From positions 1 through 57,483 of the forward strand of contig JAFGNM010000066.1 in assembly GCA_016927015.1 (NCBI GenBank): a DNA stretch of 57,483 nt. The letters run 5' to 3'. The notes below the pieces were generated by a model. That model had not been told where the DNA came from, ran no database searches, and was given only the letters and a program-made list of their open reading frames with translations. Positions 39,017-47,837 of the stretch are shown piece after piece. This DNA is from Candidatus Bathyarchaeota archaeon. Lineage in GTDB: Archaea; Thermoproteota; Bathyarchaeia; Bathyarchaeales; Bathycorpusculaceae. Within the stretch, counting starts at the first letter, position 1. Every line of letters starts with the position of its first letter. Made by a program: the position numbers and the translations under genes.

Positions 39017-40756
39017 TCAGAACACCCAGCTTCCAAACCATTTCAAACTGTCAATCCACAAATCAGAGGCGGGCATCCCAGAAATGACGGCGTAAAACAG
39101 CCCGAACAAAGCCACGGTGCCTGCAAAATAGGCTATTGCCGCCACCTTCACCCACTTGCTGCTCCAATATTTGCTGATGAAATACGCTGCGGCTAAGCAG
39201 AGAAACGGCACATTAACGTAAAAGTGGTAGATGAATATGACTCTCGAAATTAGCATGTATGGAACCCACTGAAAAAAGAAAAATATTGCGATAAATATGG
39301 CAGGGAAGTCTATCTTGTGGTCAAGTCGCTTTACAGCAGTGATTACTGTTTGGACTAGCTTAACTGTCAGGGTTATTGTGCAAGCGAAGCCAACCCACCA
39401 GACAGCAGGGTTCCCCAGAAGCACAATGGTTGACTTTGCGTTACTGGGAAGGTATGACACGAAAAGCCACAAAGGTTTCAGCATAAAGGGCCAACTCCAC
39501 CATGGAGACGAAAACGCGTGAGTAGCATTCAATGTTGAATGGTAGCCGTACATTGACCCCTGAAGACCCACAACCTCGACCATCGTGCGACCAGCAAGCA
39601 TGTCTGGAATGTACGTTAAAAAGTAGACAATCACAGCCACCAGCGAGAAACCGATAATCACGGCGTAGGGGTGGTCAGAGAAAGCGTTGATTTTATCTAA
39701 TAAGCCCTTCTTCACTTTCGCCACCTCTCTAAGCCTGAGCGCGACGAGAATAGCTAACTGCGCTGCAAAACCGTAAAGCACAACCCACTTAGTTGAAAAG
39801 CCAAGCGCGAAAAACAGAAAAGCCAAAAACAGCGGCTGAACTGGAGCTTTCCACCCGTTTTTAAGCACGCCCTTGAGGTAGATCAGGAAGAAAAGTTGTG
39901 ATGCCAACGAAAAGAAGACTACGTAGGTGTCAACAGTTGCCATCCGCGCCATGGTGAAATGCATGAAATCGAAAGCTAACAGGAAGGCTGAGGCGAAACC
40001 GCCTATCCATGTCCCAAACAGTTTCTTTCCTAAGATGTAAATCAAGGGTATCATCAACGTAGCGAAGATGACGCCCATTATTCGCCATCCGAAGGGGTTA
40101 TAGCCGAACGCCGCGATTCCAGAGGCGATAATTAGTTTTCCCAGAGGCGGATGAGTCCACTCATACGGCACCTGAAGGTTAAGGTACTGCTCAGCGGTTC
40201 TAACATAGTAAATTTCGTCGAAAAACGTTTCCCCCAAGTAAGTGGGCGGAAGCTGAACGAGATTCTGCTCGTCAATCAGGCGGGACAAGTTCGGGTCAGA
40301 ATCGCCTTCACCAGTAACCGCAGTAATCGCAATAATCTGGCTGTCTGAACTCAGAACGGCGACTTCGGCAAGCTCAATAGAAGACCGCGGCTGCAAATCA
40401 AATCGCACATACCGAGTCAGGCTGTTGATGTCTACTTTTTTCCAAGTGTAGTAACTGGTTGAAATGCTAAGGTTTCTGCTGTTACTCCAGCTTCCAGGAG
40501 AACCAGTGTAAACTTGAACGTCAGTGGAACCGATCTTAACTAATAAATAAACGGTGCCTGCGCTCGCTTGTTCGCCGAGGTCAATGTAGAATGCTTCGTT
40601 TTCACTTGTTCGCCAACTAGTAACAGGCACCTGTGCTATACCAAGGTTCCAGACGGCAAGTGAAAAGAAAACGATTGAAACCACAGCAATCGTTAACAAA
40701 TCTCGTTTATTGAGGTCTATCTTGATGTTCATTCTCCTTTGCCTCTTCCTTGACAC
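39017..40756 (-). CDS. PMT/GT39-family protein mannosyltransferase
   Basis: FFDEIYYVRTAEQYL (DE motif), THPPLGKLIIASGIAAFGYNPFGWRIMG, multiple TMs; N-terminal beta-rich insert. Confidence 0.9.
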   Translation of the reverse strand: MSRKRQRRMNIKIDLNKRDLLTIAVVSIVFFSLAVWNLGIAQVPVTSWRTSENEAFYIDLGEQASAGTVYLLVKIGSTDVQVYTGSPGSWSNSRNLSISTSYYTWKKVDINSLTRYVRFDLQPRSSIELAEVAVLSSDSQIIAITAVTGEGDSDPNLSRLIDEQNLVQLPPTYLGETFFDEIYYVRTAEQYLNLQVPYEWTHPPLGKLIIASGIAAFGYNPFGWRIMGVIFATLMIPLIYILGKKLFGTWIGGFASAFLLAFDFMHFTMARMATVDTYVVFFSLASQLFFLIYLKGVLKNGWKAPVQPLFLAFLFFALGFSTKWVVLYGFAAQLAILVALRLREVAKVKKGLLDKINAFSDHPYAVIIGFSLVAVIVYFLTYIPDMLAGRTMVEVVGLQGSMYGYHSTLNATHAFSSPWWSWPFMLKPLWLFVSYLPSNAKSTIVLLGNPAVWWVGFACTITLTVKLVQTVITAVKRLDHKIDFPAIFIAIFFFFQWVPYMLISRVIFIYHFYVNVPFLCLAAAYFISKYWSSKWVKVAAIAYFAGTVALFGLFYAVISGMPASDLWIDSLKWFGSWVF

Positions 40757-42020
40757 TCCCGCTTATTTTGATTGGGGATATTTTGAACCACGACCGACCT
40801 TTAAGCTCGTCCCATATCAGCACTAAAACGTATAGGAACACTATTAAATTAATCGAGCTTACTGCGAGAACTATGGGATCGCCTGCTGGGATAAACTGGT
40901 TAGCAGAATTAAGAAACGATAGCACGTAAGCCTGATTAACAAAGAAGGTGAAGCTTAAAACCGCGTAGATGGGTCTCGTTTTCTTGAGGAAAGGAAATGT
41001 TAAGGCTAAAATGCTTAGCGCTGGGAATAGATAGCGCTCGTGAATTCTCGTTGGAAGCATGAAGAAACCGAATAGGAGCATGAACGCTGAAAAAAGCACA
41101 AGCAACTCGCCTGAAACGTTAAGGCGCTTATTTAAAACGTACAAGGTGAAAGCCGTTAAGGCTCCAAAGAGTATCCATCCTAAAATGAAAAGGTTTCCAT
41201 CAGGCACCCATAGGCCACCTAAAGCCCACGTGTTAAAAGCATTTACTGAAGTGTACTCGTAGCCGCCATAGGCTCCGAAGTAAATATTGCTCAAGAAAGT
41301 TATGGGGTTGCTCCATTCAAAAGGGATAATCACCACAAAAAGCGTTGCCGCTCCAGCGAGGATTGAAGTTAGCAAGCGTCGCCATCCATTCTTCTTGAAA
41401 ATCAGAAAGGCAATCAACGGCAACAAAGCTACGCTCTGAGGCTTCGTTAAGATTCCAAGAGTAAAAGTTACGGCTGAAAGCTCTGGTTTCGAAGCCAAAG
41501 CCAGCATGAGCGACAGAACAAGGAAAAACGTGTAGATTGCGTCGAACTGTCCCCACACTGCCGCGTTAAAGACCACAGCGGGGTTAAACACGTAAAGCGC
41601 AGTAGCGAGCATTGCCGCCTTAAAATCTAGTCGTTTTCTCACGAACATGAAAATCAAGAAGGCTGTAGCAGTGTCAAAAAGGTTCGGAAGCAACTTGATT
41701 ATGTAGAATATTGCAGGTGTTCCAGAAAGCGAAAGCATTCTGGCTAAGGAGCCGAAACCCCAGAAGAAGTAGACGTTAAAAGGCGGATAATCAACCCAGC
41801 CTACAGCTTCAAATACGACATCGTAAAAGACTCGAGGTCCATGCTCCGCGGCCGTGTTAAACCAGTACGCAAAAGTGTTCATGTCGTTTGCGTACCCTTG
41901 CGTTGGAAACAGGAGAAGCCTGATTAGAAACGAAAGCGACAGTAACCCTGCCAAGATTATGGCTTCGCGTTTTTCAAACGAAAAGTTGATTTTCATTTTC
42001 CCCTCTGAAGTCTTATTCAT
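40707..42020 (-). CDS. integral-membrane mannosyltransferase (GT87/PIG-M-like)
   Basis: GYANDMNTFAYWFNTA, YPPFNVYFFWGFGSLARM, VAFNPAVVFNAAVWGQFDAIYTFFL, RIHERYLFPAL. Confidence 0.82.
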   Translation of the reverse strand: MNKTSEGKMKINFSFEKREAIILAGLLSLSFLIRLLLFPTQGYANDMNTFAYWFNTAAEHGPRVFYDVVFEAVGWVDYPPFNVYFFWGFGSLARMLSLSGTPAIFYIIKLLPNLFDTATAFLIFMFVRKRLDFKAAMLATALYVFNPAVVFNAAVWGQFDAIYTFFLVLSLMLALASKPELSAVTFTLGILTKPQSVALLPLIAFLIFKKNGWRRLLTSILAGAATLFVVIIPFEWSNPITFLSNIYFGAYGGYEYTSVNAFNTWALGGLWVPDGNLFILGWILFGALTAFTLYVLNKRLNVSGELLVLFSAFMLLFGFFMLPTRIHERYLFPALSILALTFPFLKKTRPIYAVLSFTFFVNQAYVLSFLNSANQFIPAGDPIVLAVSSINLIVFLYVLVLIWDELKGRSWFKISPIKISGSVKEEAKENEHQDRPQ

Positions 42021-42083
42021 GCAGCATCCGAATAAAAGCGTTTTTTAAGAACCCTCAAAAGTACATTTCAAGCTGCCTAGGCA

Positions 42084-43988
42084 TCAGTAAACTACTTTGT
42101 ACACCCGTAAACTTCCATCATAAACAGGTTCTAACCATTCTACGCTGTTAAACCTTGCAACACATCCAGTATAATGACCTAACTCTTCTTCGCCAACATA
42201 GATGTAAGTGACGTTGTACGTTTCAACAACCTGTCTCAGATCATCTTCGCTGCCCGTGTAGGCTCTGTCAACATCGTCAAATCTTTCATGAATATCGTCA
42301 AGTGCTACGCCGTGACCGTAAGGCCAATTCACGTAGGACGCTACCCTTAGTCGCCCGCCAATCATTGCTGGCGGACAGTGAATAGAATAGTAGGTTAAAA
42401 AGACCGCTCGTTCTTCAGTGTTGTTTCGAACCCACATGCCTAAATTGTATTCATCCCAGTTTGCTGCTTGATAGCTTGTTCCTACGTTGTAGGTGATGAC
42501 GCTTGCTGTCGTTAAAACGGAAAGCAGAAGCAAAACTAGCGCTATTCTCTTTCTGATTCTTGCTAGAGCAGCTCCGCTAAGTACGGCTATGGGAACCCAA
42601 GCGAAAATGAAGAACTTGTACATGTCCCAAGCATTCGGTGTTACAGAGACAAGGTTTGGAATTAGAAATAGGACAATGAAGACAACTTTCAGAAGATCGC
42701 CTTTAACTTTTGTAATGAAAACAAAAGAGAGTAAAAAGGGAACCCCGAGATTCACAATGTAAAACAGAACTGGATTATCCTTCAAGAAGCTTAAAGCCCA
42801 TAGAGGAGCAATTGCGATTGAAACTGAAGAACTGCTTGAAACAAGAAAGGGCAACGCGATGACAGCTGACACCAAAAAGTAGAGGTAATGCCTTTTGAAG
42901 TTTTTACTGTTTAACAAGAGGCTGACGAAGTAGGCAGCGTAGGCGCAAAGGAAGGATACTGCGTGGAAAGGAAACAGCAAACCAGTAACGACGCCGGCTA
43001 AAAGTGTCCTGTTTTTGTCTTCCATGTCCCTCAGCAGGGTTAAAACGAACGCGAAAACAGGCAAGCCTATCAAAAGAGGTCTCTGTTGCAGCAGATTATC
43101 GAGTATAGGCGGCAAACCAAAGAATTCGCCATACTGGTACATGTAATTCTGTGAGAGGTTAAATTGTCCGCTGGTTAACGCTGAAAAAAGGCCGATGTAA
43201 CTTAAGCCCCAGCCGAACGTTGCTATAAGAGTGGCGAAGACTGCCGCGCGTTTTCCATTCACCCTTGCTAAAGAGTAGACTGATAAGGCAAAAATGAGAA
43301 TAAAGGCGGCGTTCAAAAAGGGCAAGAGCTTTGGCAGAAAACCATAGACTTTTTCTAAAATGGCGGTGTGGAAGTCCACAAAGTAGCGGTAGCGCATGCT
43401 GTTTCCGGCGTAGTTTGGCATTTCTGGGGGAAAATTACCGTTGTTTATGCTTTCGATTATTTCGTAATGCAAGGGCGTGTCTTGCCAGTTTGAACCTGTT
43501 ATGACTATGCCAAAGTCGTTTTCAAACCAGACGCTTCGGTTAAGTACGCCCAAGGCGATAACGAAAATTAGAAGAAAAATCAGCAGCAGTGCTTTGTTGA
43601 GCCGGGTGATTTTGAGGAAATCTTTGAAGGAGCACGGCGCAGTCTTTCGCGAATTCACCAACCCGTAGATGATAGTCAAGGCAAGAAACGAGGCGAGTAT
43701 AGTTTCTCTGGAATAGCCGAGAACCAAAGATAAGTAGTATATCAGTTGAGTTGAGATGAGGACACTGAAAATTGGAACGAAAACCAAGATTTCGTGGAAT
43801 TGTAACTTGAAGAACCTGTAGAAAATCAGGCCTGGAACAAGGAAGGTGAAGACGAGCGCGGTTAACAAGCCCATGTGAATTGAAACAAAGGATGCCAGCG
43901 TCAACAACAGCAACAGAAAGAAAAGCCAGTGTTTCTGCAAAGCCCTCGAAGCCAGAATTTCTTGAAGCTTGCTCGTCTGGAAGGGCAT
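42084..43988 (-). CDS. large polytopic membrane protein, probable lipid-linked glycosyltransferase
   Basis: Many TMs; GSNWQDTPLHYEIIESINNGNFPPEMPNYAGNSMRYRYFVDFHTAIL luminal loop; end of glycosyltransferase cluster. Confidence 0.75.
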   Translation of the reverse strand: MPFQTSKLQEILASRALQKHWLFFLLLLLTLASFVSIHMGLLTALVFTFLVPGLIFYRFFKLQFHEILVFVPIFSVLISTQLIYYLSLVLGYSRETILASFLALTIIYGLVNSRKTAPCSFKDFLKITRLNKALLLIFLLIFVIALGVLNRSVWFENDFGIVITGSNWQDTPLHYEIIESINNGNFPPEMPNYAGNSMRYRYFVDFHTAILEKVYGFLPKLLPFLNAAFILIFALSVYSLARVNGKRAAVFATLIATFGWGLSYIGLFSALTSGQFNLSQNYMYQYGEFFGLPPILDNLLQQRPLLIGLPVFAFVLTLLRDMEDKNRTLLAGVVTGLLFPFHAVSFLCAYAAYFVSLLLNSKNFKRHYLYFLVSAVIALPFLVSSSSSVSIAIAPLWALSFLKDNPVLFYIVNLGVPFLLSFVFITKVKGDLLKVVFIVLFLIPNLVSVTPNAWDMYKFFIFAWVPIAVLSGAALARIRKRIALVLLLLSVLTTASVITYNVGTSYQAANWDEYNLGMWVRNNTEERAVFLTYYSIHCPPAMIGGRLRVASYVNWPYGHGVALDDIHERFDDVDRAYTGSEDDLRQVVETYNVTYIYVGEEELGHYTGCVARFNSVEWLEPVYDGSLRVYKVVY

Positions 43989-44123
43989 ATGCTTTAAGAG
44001 CGTGCTATGCGATTATAAAATTTGCTTTAGTAACAACAAGCTTATTTCAGAAAATTATTAAAGCGAGGTTAATCTGCTAAAATCTATGCTCAGGAGGTAT
44101 GAGCTTTAAAAAAGAAACTTTCA

Positions 44124-45488
44124 GTGGCAAAATTCGGCGGCAGCCTCTTAGATGCGGAAGGAAAAGGATTTCCAAAAATTCTTAACCGCATAAAAGAGCT
44201 TAAAGCCAAAGATTCCTTAGGTCCGATAGCTGTGTTCTCAGCGCCAATGGGCTGCACTGACGCACTTATCGGTATAGGGGAATCCTACGCGCGGTCAGCG
44301 CAGGTGCCCATCGATTCTGTTTTCAAGGTTTATGACCGCATCGCGAAGCTTCACGTTAGAGGCAAGTGCCTTGAGCAAGCGTTGGCCGAATTAGCCAGTT
44401 ACAAGATGCAGACTCAGGAAGCTCTGGCTTCAGTCAATAAGCGTTTCAGCGGAAACGTGAAAGCAAAAATTCTCACTCTTGGCGGGGAGCTTGCCATGTC
44501 TGCGATAGCGGAGTTTATTCTGAAAAGTAATGGTGTTGATTCTTGCCGTGTTCCTGTGCAGAACTGGCCTATTGTCACGGATGACGATTTTGATGATGCA
44601 GCACCAGATTACGAACTGAGCAAAAAAAGAGCCAACGCGTTAATCGAACCGTTGGAAGAGGGCAAGGTTGTTTCGTTAGCGGGCTTCCTCGGCGTAACAG
44701 CTGACGGGCTTGAAACCGTCTTAGGCAGAGGCGGCTCAGACCTCACCGCGGTTTTCACCTCATGCCTACTGAAAGGTCGCTACCAAACGGAGACGCTCTT
44801 ATTCAAGGATGTGCCAGTGCAAAGCGCTGACCCTAAAGTTGTGAAAGGACAGAAAACCACGCATGTGGCTGCGCTCACTTACAATGAGGCTCACAAGGCT
44901 TCGCTGATGGGCATGAAAATACTGCAGAGCCCAGCAATTGCTATGGCTAGGCGGTTCCTGCAGCCGTTGCGGGTAGTTCCAATAGATCAGCCTGAAAAAT
45001 ACTCAATGATCCAGTCTGAGACAAAAGGCGAAGAAGTCGTGAAGTGCTTGACGGGCAAAGCTGGCTGCGCAATCCTTTCTATGAACGATGAGAAAAGCCG
45101 TTCTCTGGAAGATTCGTTGAGAATCTGGGAAAAACGCAATGACTTCATGGATTTAGGCGCTGAAACTCTGGAGACGGGCGAGAGAATTCGAGACTTCCTG
45201 TTCTTGGACTCGGATTTTCTAAGGAAAAACGAGGAAAAGCTGAAAGGCTTTGACGAAAACTTGAAGATAGAGTACGGTTTAGGCGTGGTCACACTCATCG
45301 GCGACAGGATGAAAGACTCCGCAGGCGTAGCTTCTACTGCTATAGGTGCCATATCAGGAATCAACATAAAACGGGGAATCTTTGCGCCTCACACATCCCA
45401 AATAATAATTGTGGTGGAAGAAAAGAACATTAACGCCACTGTGGCGGCTATTCACCTCAAAAAAACCGAAATGAACCAATCTCTGTAA
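44124..45488 (+). CDS. lysC: aspartate kinase
   Basis: VAKFGGSLLDAEGKG, FLGVTADGLETVLGRGGSDLTA, C-terminal ACT (LIGDRMKDSAGVASTAIGAISGINIKRG). Start uncertain. Confidence 0.9.
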   Translation: MAKFGGSLLDAEGKGFPKILNRIKELKAKDSLGPIAVFSAPMGCTDALIGIGESYARSAQVPIDSVFKVYDRIAKLHVRGKCLEQALAELASYKMQTQEALASVNKRFSGNVKAKILTLGGELAMSAIAEFILKSNGVDSCRVPVQNWPIVTDDDFDDAAPDYELSKKRANALIEPLEEGKVVSLAGFLGVTADGLETVLGRGGSDLTAVFTSCLLKGRYQTETLLFKDVPVQSADPKVVKGQKTTHVAALTYNEAHKASLMGMKILQSPAIAMARRFLQPLRVVPIDQPEKYSMIQSETKGEEVVKCLTGKAGCAILSMNDEKSRSLEDSLRIWEKRNDFMDLGAETLETGERIRDFLFLDSDFLRKNEEKLKGFDENLKIEYGLGVVTLIGDRMKDSAGVASTAIGAISGINIKRGIFAPHTSQIIIVVEEKNINATVAAIHLKKTEMNQSL

Positions 45489-45594
45489 TAAACTGTAAAA
45501 CTATTCCGCTGAAAGTTACTTGGAAACTGACCGTCGCATCGGAAAAGTGTTTGCTGACAAGCAGGCTGTTAGCTCTTGTATAGAGCTGAAAATT

Positions 45595-45720
45595 TTAGAA
45601 AGCAGACACTGGTATAAAGCGGGTCCACGCGTCAGGATTCTGGTACTTCACTGGCGGGCCTTCTTCGTAAATAGCCTCTAAACAATTAAGGAAATCCTTT
45701 CTTGATAGACGTTTGCTCAT
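45595..45720 (-). CDS. candidate 41-aa microprotein divergent from the radical SAM operon
   Basis: MSKRLSRKDFLNCLEAIYEEGPPVKYQNPDAWTRFIPVSAF; GGAGTG 8 nt upstream of ATG. Confidence 0.4.
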   Translation of the reverse strand: MSKRLSRKDFLNCLEAIYEEGPPVKYQNPDAWTRFIPVSAF

Positions 45721-45827
45721 GTTTGTTCACTCCACAGTAACGCATTGAATCGTAATATAAACTAATTTTCTGAGGTGCGCATATATCGGGAACCGAAATA
45801 TGGTCGCGTGGTTGAAGGGCAAAATTA

Positions 45828-45852
45828 AATTGTGAGATGCTACACCACAATT
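45828..45852. promoter_or_regulatory. operator-like inverted repeat before the DUF2207/rSAM operon
   Basis: AATTGTG (45828-45834), 11-nt spacer, CACAATT (45846-45852); GTG start at 45857. Confidence 0.4.
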
Positions 45853-45856
45853 AAAT

Positions 45857-46207
45857 GTGAAAATCGTAACGGTATTAGGCGCCATTGCGGTAGCGGTTTT
45901 ATTCTTTTTCGGAGTAATCTTCGCTCTAGCCGCCTCAGCTGAGCCATCGCTTACTCTCACAAGATTAACTATCAGTGTTATTCTACTAGGCGTCGGCGTT
46001 GCGATAGCATACTACATAACTCGCAAGCCAAAAACTGTGATTCACCAAGTAGAATTATCTGGGCAAATGAAGGCTGCCCCGCTTAAATGCCCCAACTGCT
46101 CAGCCTCGATTGACGTGAACCAGATTAAAATAGTGTCAGGCGTTCCCTACGCCACATGTGCTTACTGCGGAAACACTTTTGAAGTAACCGAGGAGCCAAA
46201 ATGGTGA
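45857..46207 (+). CDS. two-TM protein with C-terminal zinc ribbon
   Basis: Two hydrophobic helices, then LKCPNCSASIDVNQIKIVSGVPYATCAYCGNTFEV; overlaps the next gene by 7 nt. Confidence 0.8.
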   Translation: MKIVTVLGAIAVAVLFFFGVIFALAASAEPSLTLTRLTISVILLGVGVAIAYYITRKPKTVIHQVELSGQMKAAPLKCPNCSASIDVNQIKIVSGVPYATCAYCGNTFEVTEEPKW

Positions 46208-47835
46208 AAAACCGCTTTCACCTCATAGCAATCGCATTTGCCATAGTTTTTGCTCTCGCGGCTATAAGCACCGTTAACGCGCAGGAGAGAGTCTACCACG
46301 TTGACCATGAATGGGTGAAAATCTGGATAAACCAAGACGGAACCATCGACTTATTCTACGATATGAGCCTAACGCTTGACTCTGGTCAAGAAATAAGTCG
46401 CGTGTTTATCGGGCAGCCTCAACGCGACTTCACTGTTGGCGAAGCCGTAGACCAGTACGGGCACATGTTGACTGCTTCTGACGAGAGTTCTGGAAGCGAC
46501 TACAAAGTGCAAGTTAACCTTTACGAGCCGTTAAGGGCTGGGCAAACAGCCAGATTCAACTTAACCACGAACGTGGCGCACATGGTGTGGGAAGACACGC
46601 AAAACGAGGGCAACGTGGGCATGCAGTTCACTCCAACATGGTGGGAGCAAGCAAGCGTTAACGACCTTCGCATACTGGTCGTTTTGCCCACCGGCGTAAG
46701 CAGCGACATGGTCAAAACCACTGAGGTTCTCTGGGATAACACGGTGGTTGAGGATGGTCGGTTGGGGGTTTATTGGGAAGCGCAGAATCTCAGCCCAGAC
46801 GAAAGGTACCCCGTGGGTGTTTCTTTTCCAGCTGAGTACGTGCAGAACTACGAGACGCAGCCCACGGGCGTAACAGCGTTCTTTCAAAACTACGGGTTAA
46901 TACTTTTCGCATCTGTTTTCGGCATTATTGTAATAGTTGCCGTTATCTACGCGGCACGCAAAAAATCTTACCTGTCGCCTCAGGTTAGCATGGAAACTCT
47001 TGGAGTAAAGCGTGGTTTGACAGCGGTTGAAGCGTCTTACCTGCTTGACATGAAGCCCACGCAGATCGTTACAGAAATTCTCTACAGCCTGCTGCAGAAA
47101 AGAGCCGTGTGGGTTGAATCAACTAACCCCGCGCTTAAGCTTAGAATAATGCCTTCCTTCGAAGGCAAAACGGGAACCGACGAAAACCCGCTACGTTACT
47201 ACGAGATTGACTTTCTCCACGCGTTAAAGGATGATGGCACTCTTGACGAGGGTAAACTGGCGCACACCGTCGTGTTTCTCAGGGACACCGTGGAGCAGAA
47301 GCTGCGGGGGTACAGCAGGCGCGACACAGTGGACTATTACAGGAAAATCGTGACGAAAGCTTGGACGCAAGTGGAGCAGGCAGGCACAGTTGACTTGACA
47401 TCCAAAGCCTATGACGAGCAACTGCTGTGGCTTATGCTTGACCCAGACTACCGCAACCGCACAGAAACAACCTTCCGTGACCGAGCGTTCGACCCGAGCC
47501 CGCTCTGGTTCTGGTACTGGTACGGCTACCACCATTACAATCCCCATCCCACGCACAAACCAAACATTAATGCACCATCCAAAGCTGGGAAGCCACCAAC
47601 TATTCCAGGCGCCGAGTTCGCGAACAACATAGCCACTGCCGTGGAGAAAACCTCAAGCAACATCGTAACAGACATTGAGAAATTCGCCAACGCCATAATC
47701 CCCGTGCAAACCCAGAAGGCGTCTCATGCGCCCGCCCGCAAAGAGGATGGGTGCGTCTGCGCCTGTGCCGCGTGTGCCTGTGCGTGCGCCTGTGTTTCAT
47801 GTGCGTGTGCTTGTGCAGGTGGAGGTGTCGGCTGA
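46201..47835 (+). CDS. DUF2207-like membrane protein with Cys-Ala C-terminal tail (putative radical SAM substrate)
   Basis: Signal peptide, VYHVDHEWVKIWINQDGTIDLFYDM, central TM, ending EDGCVCACAACACACACVSCACACAGGGVG. Confidence 0.88.
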   Translation: MVKNRFHLIAIAFAIVFALAAISTVNAQERVYHVDHEWVKIWINQDGTIDLFYDMSLTLDSGQEISRVFIGQPQRDFTVGEAVDQYGHMLTASDESSGSDYKVQVNLYEPLRAGQTARFNLTTNVAHMVWEDTQNEGNVGMQFTPTWWEQASVNDLRILVVLPTGVSSDMVKTTEVLWDNTVVEDGRLGVYWEAQNLSPDERYPVGVSFPAEYVQNYETQPTGVTAFFQNYGLILFASVFGIIVIVAVIYAARKKSYLSPQVSMETLGVKRGLTAVEASYLLDMKPTQIVTEILYSLLQKRAVWVESTNPALKLRIMPSFEGKTGTDENPLRYYEIDFLHALKDDGTLDEGKLAHTVVFLRDTVEQKLRGYSRRDTVDYYRKIVTKAWTQVEQAGTVDLTSKAYDEQLLWLMLDPDYRNRTETTFRDRAFDPSPLWFWYWYGYHHYNPHPTHKPNINAPSKAGKPPTIPGAEFANNIATAVEKTSSNIVTDIEKFANAIIPVQTQKASHAPARKEDGCVCACAACACACACVSCACACAGGGVG

Positions 47836-47837
47836 AC

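Noticed and set aside
47751-47837. 29-aa N-terminal extension of the radical SAM ORF (MRLRLCRVCLCVRLCFMCVCLCRWRCRLN)
   Set aside because: It is the out-of-frame reading of the Cys-Ala tail codons; a good SD and ATG at 47838 explain the real start.
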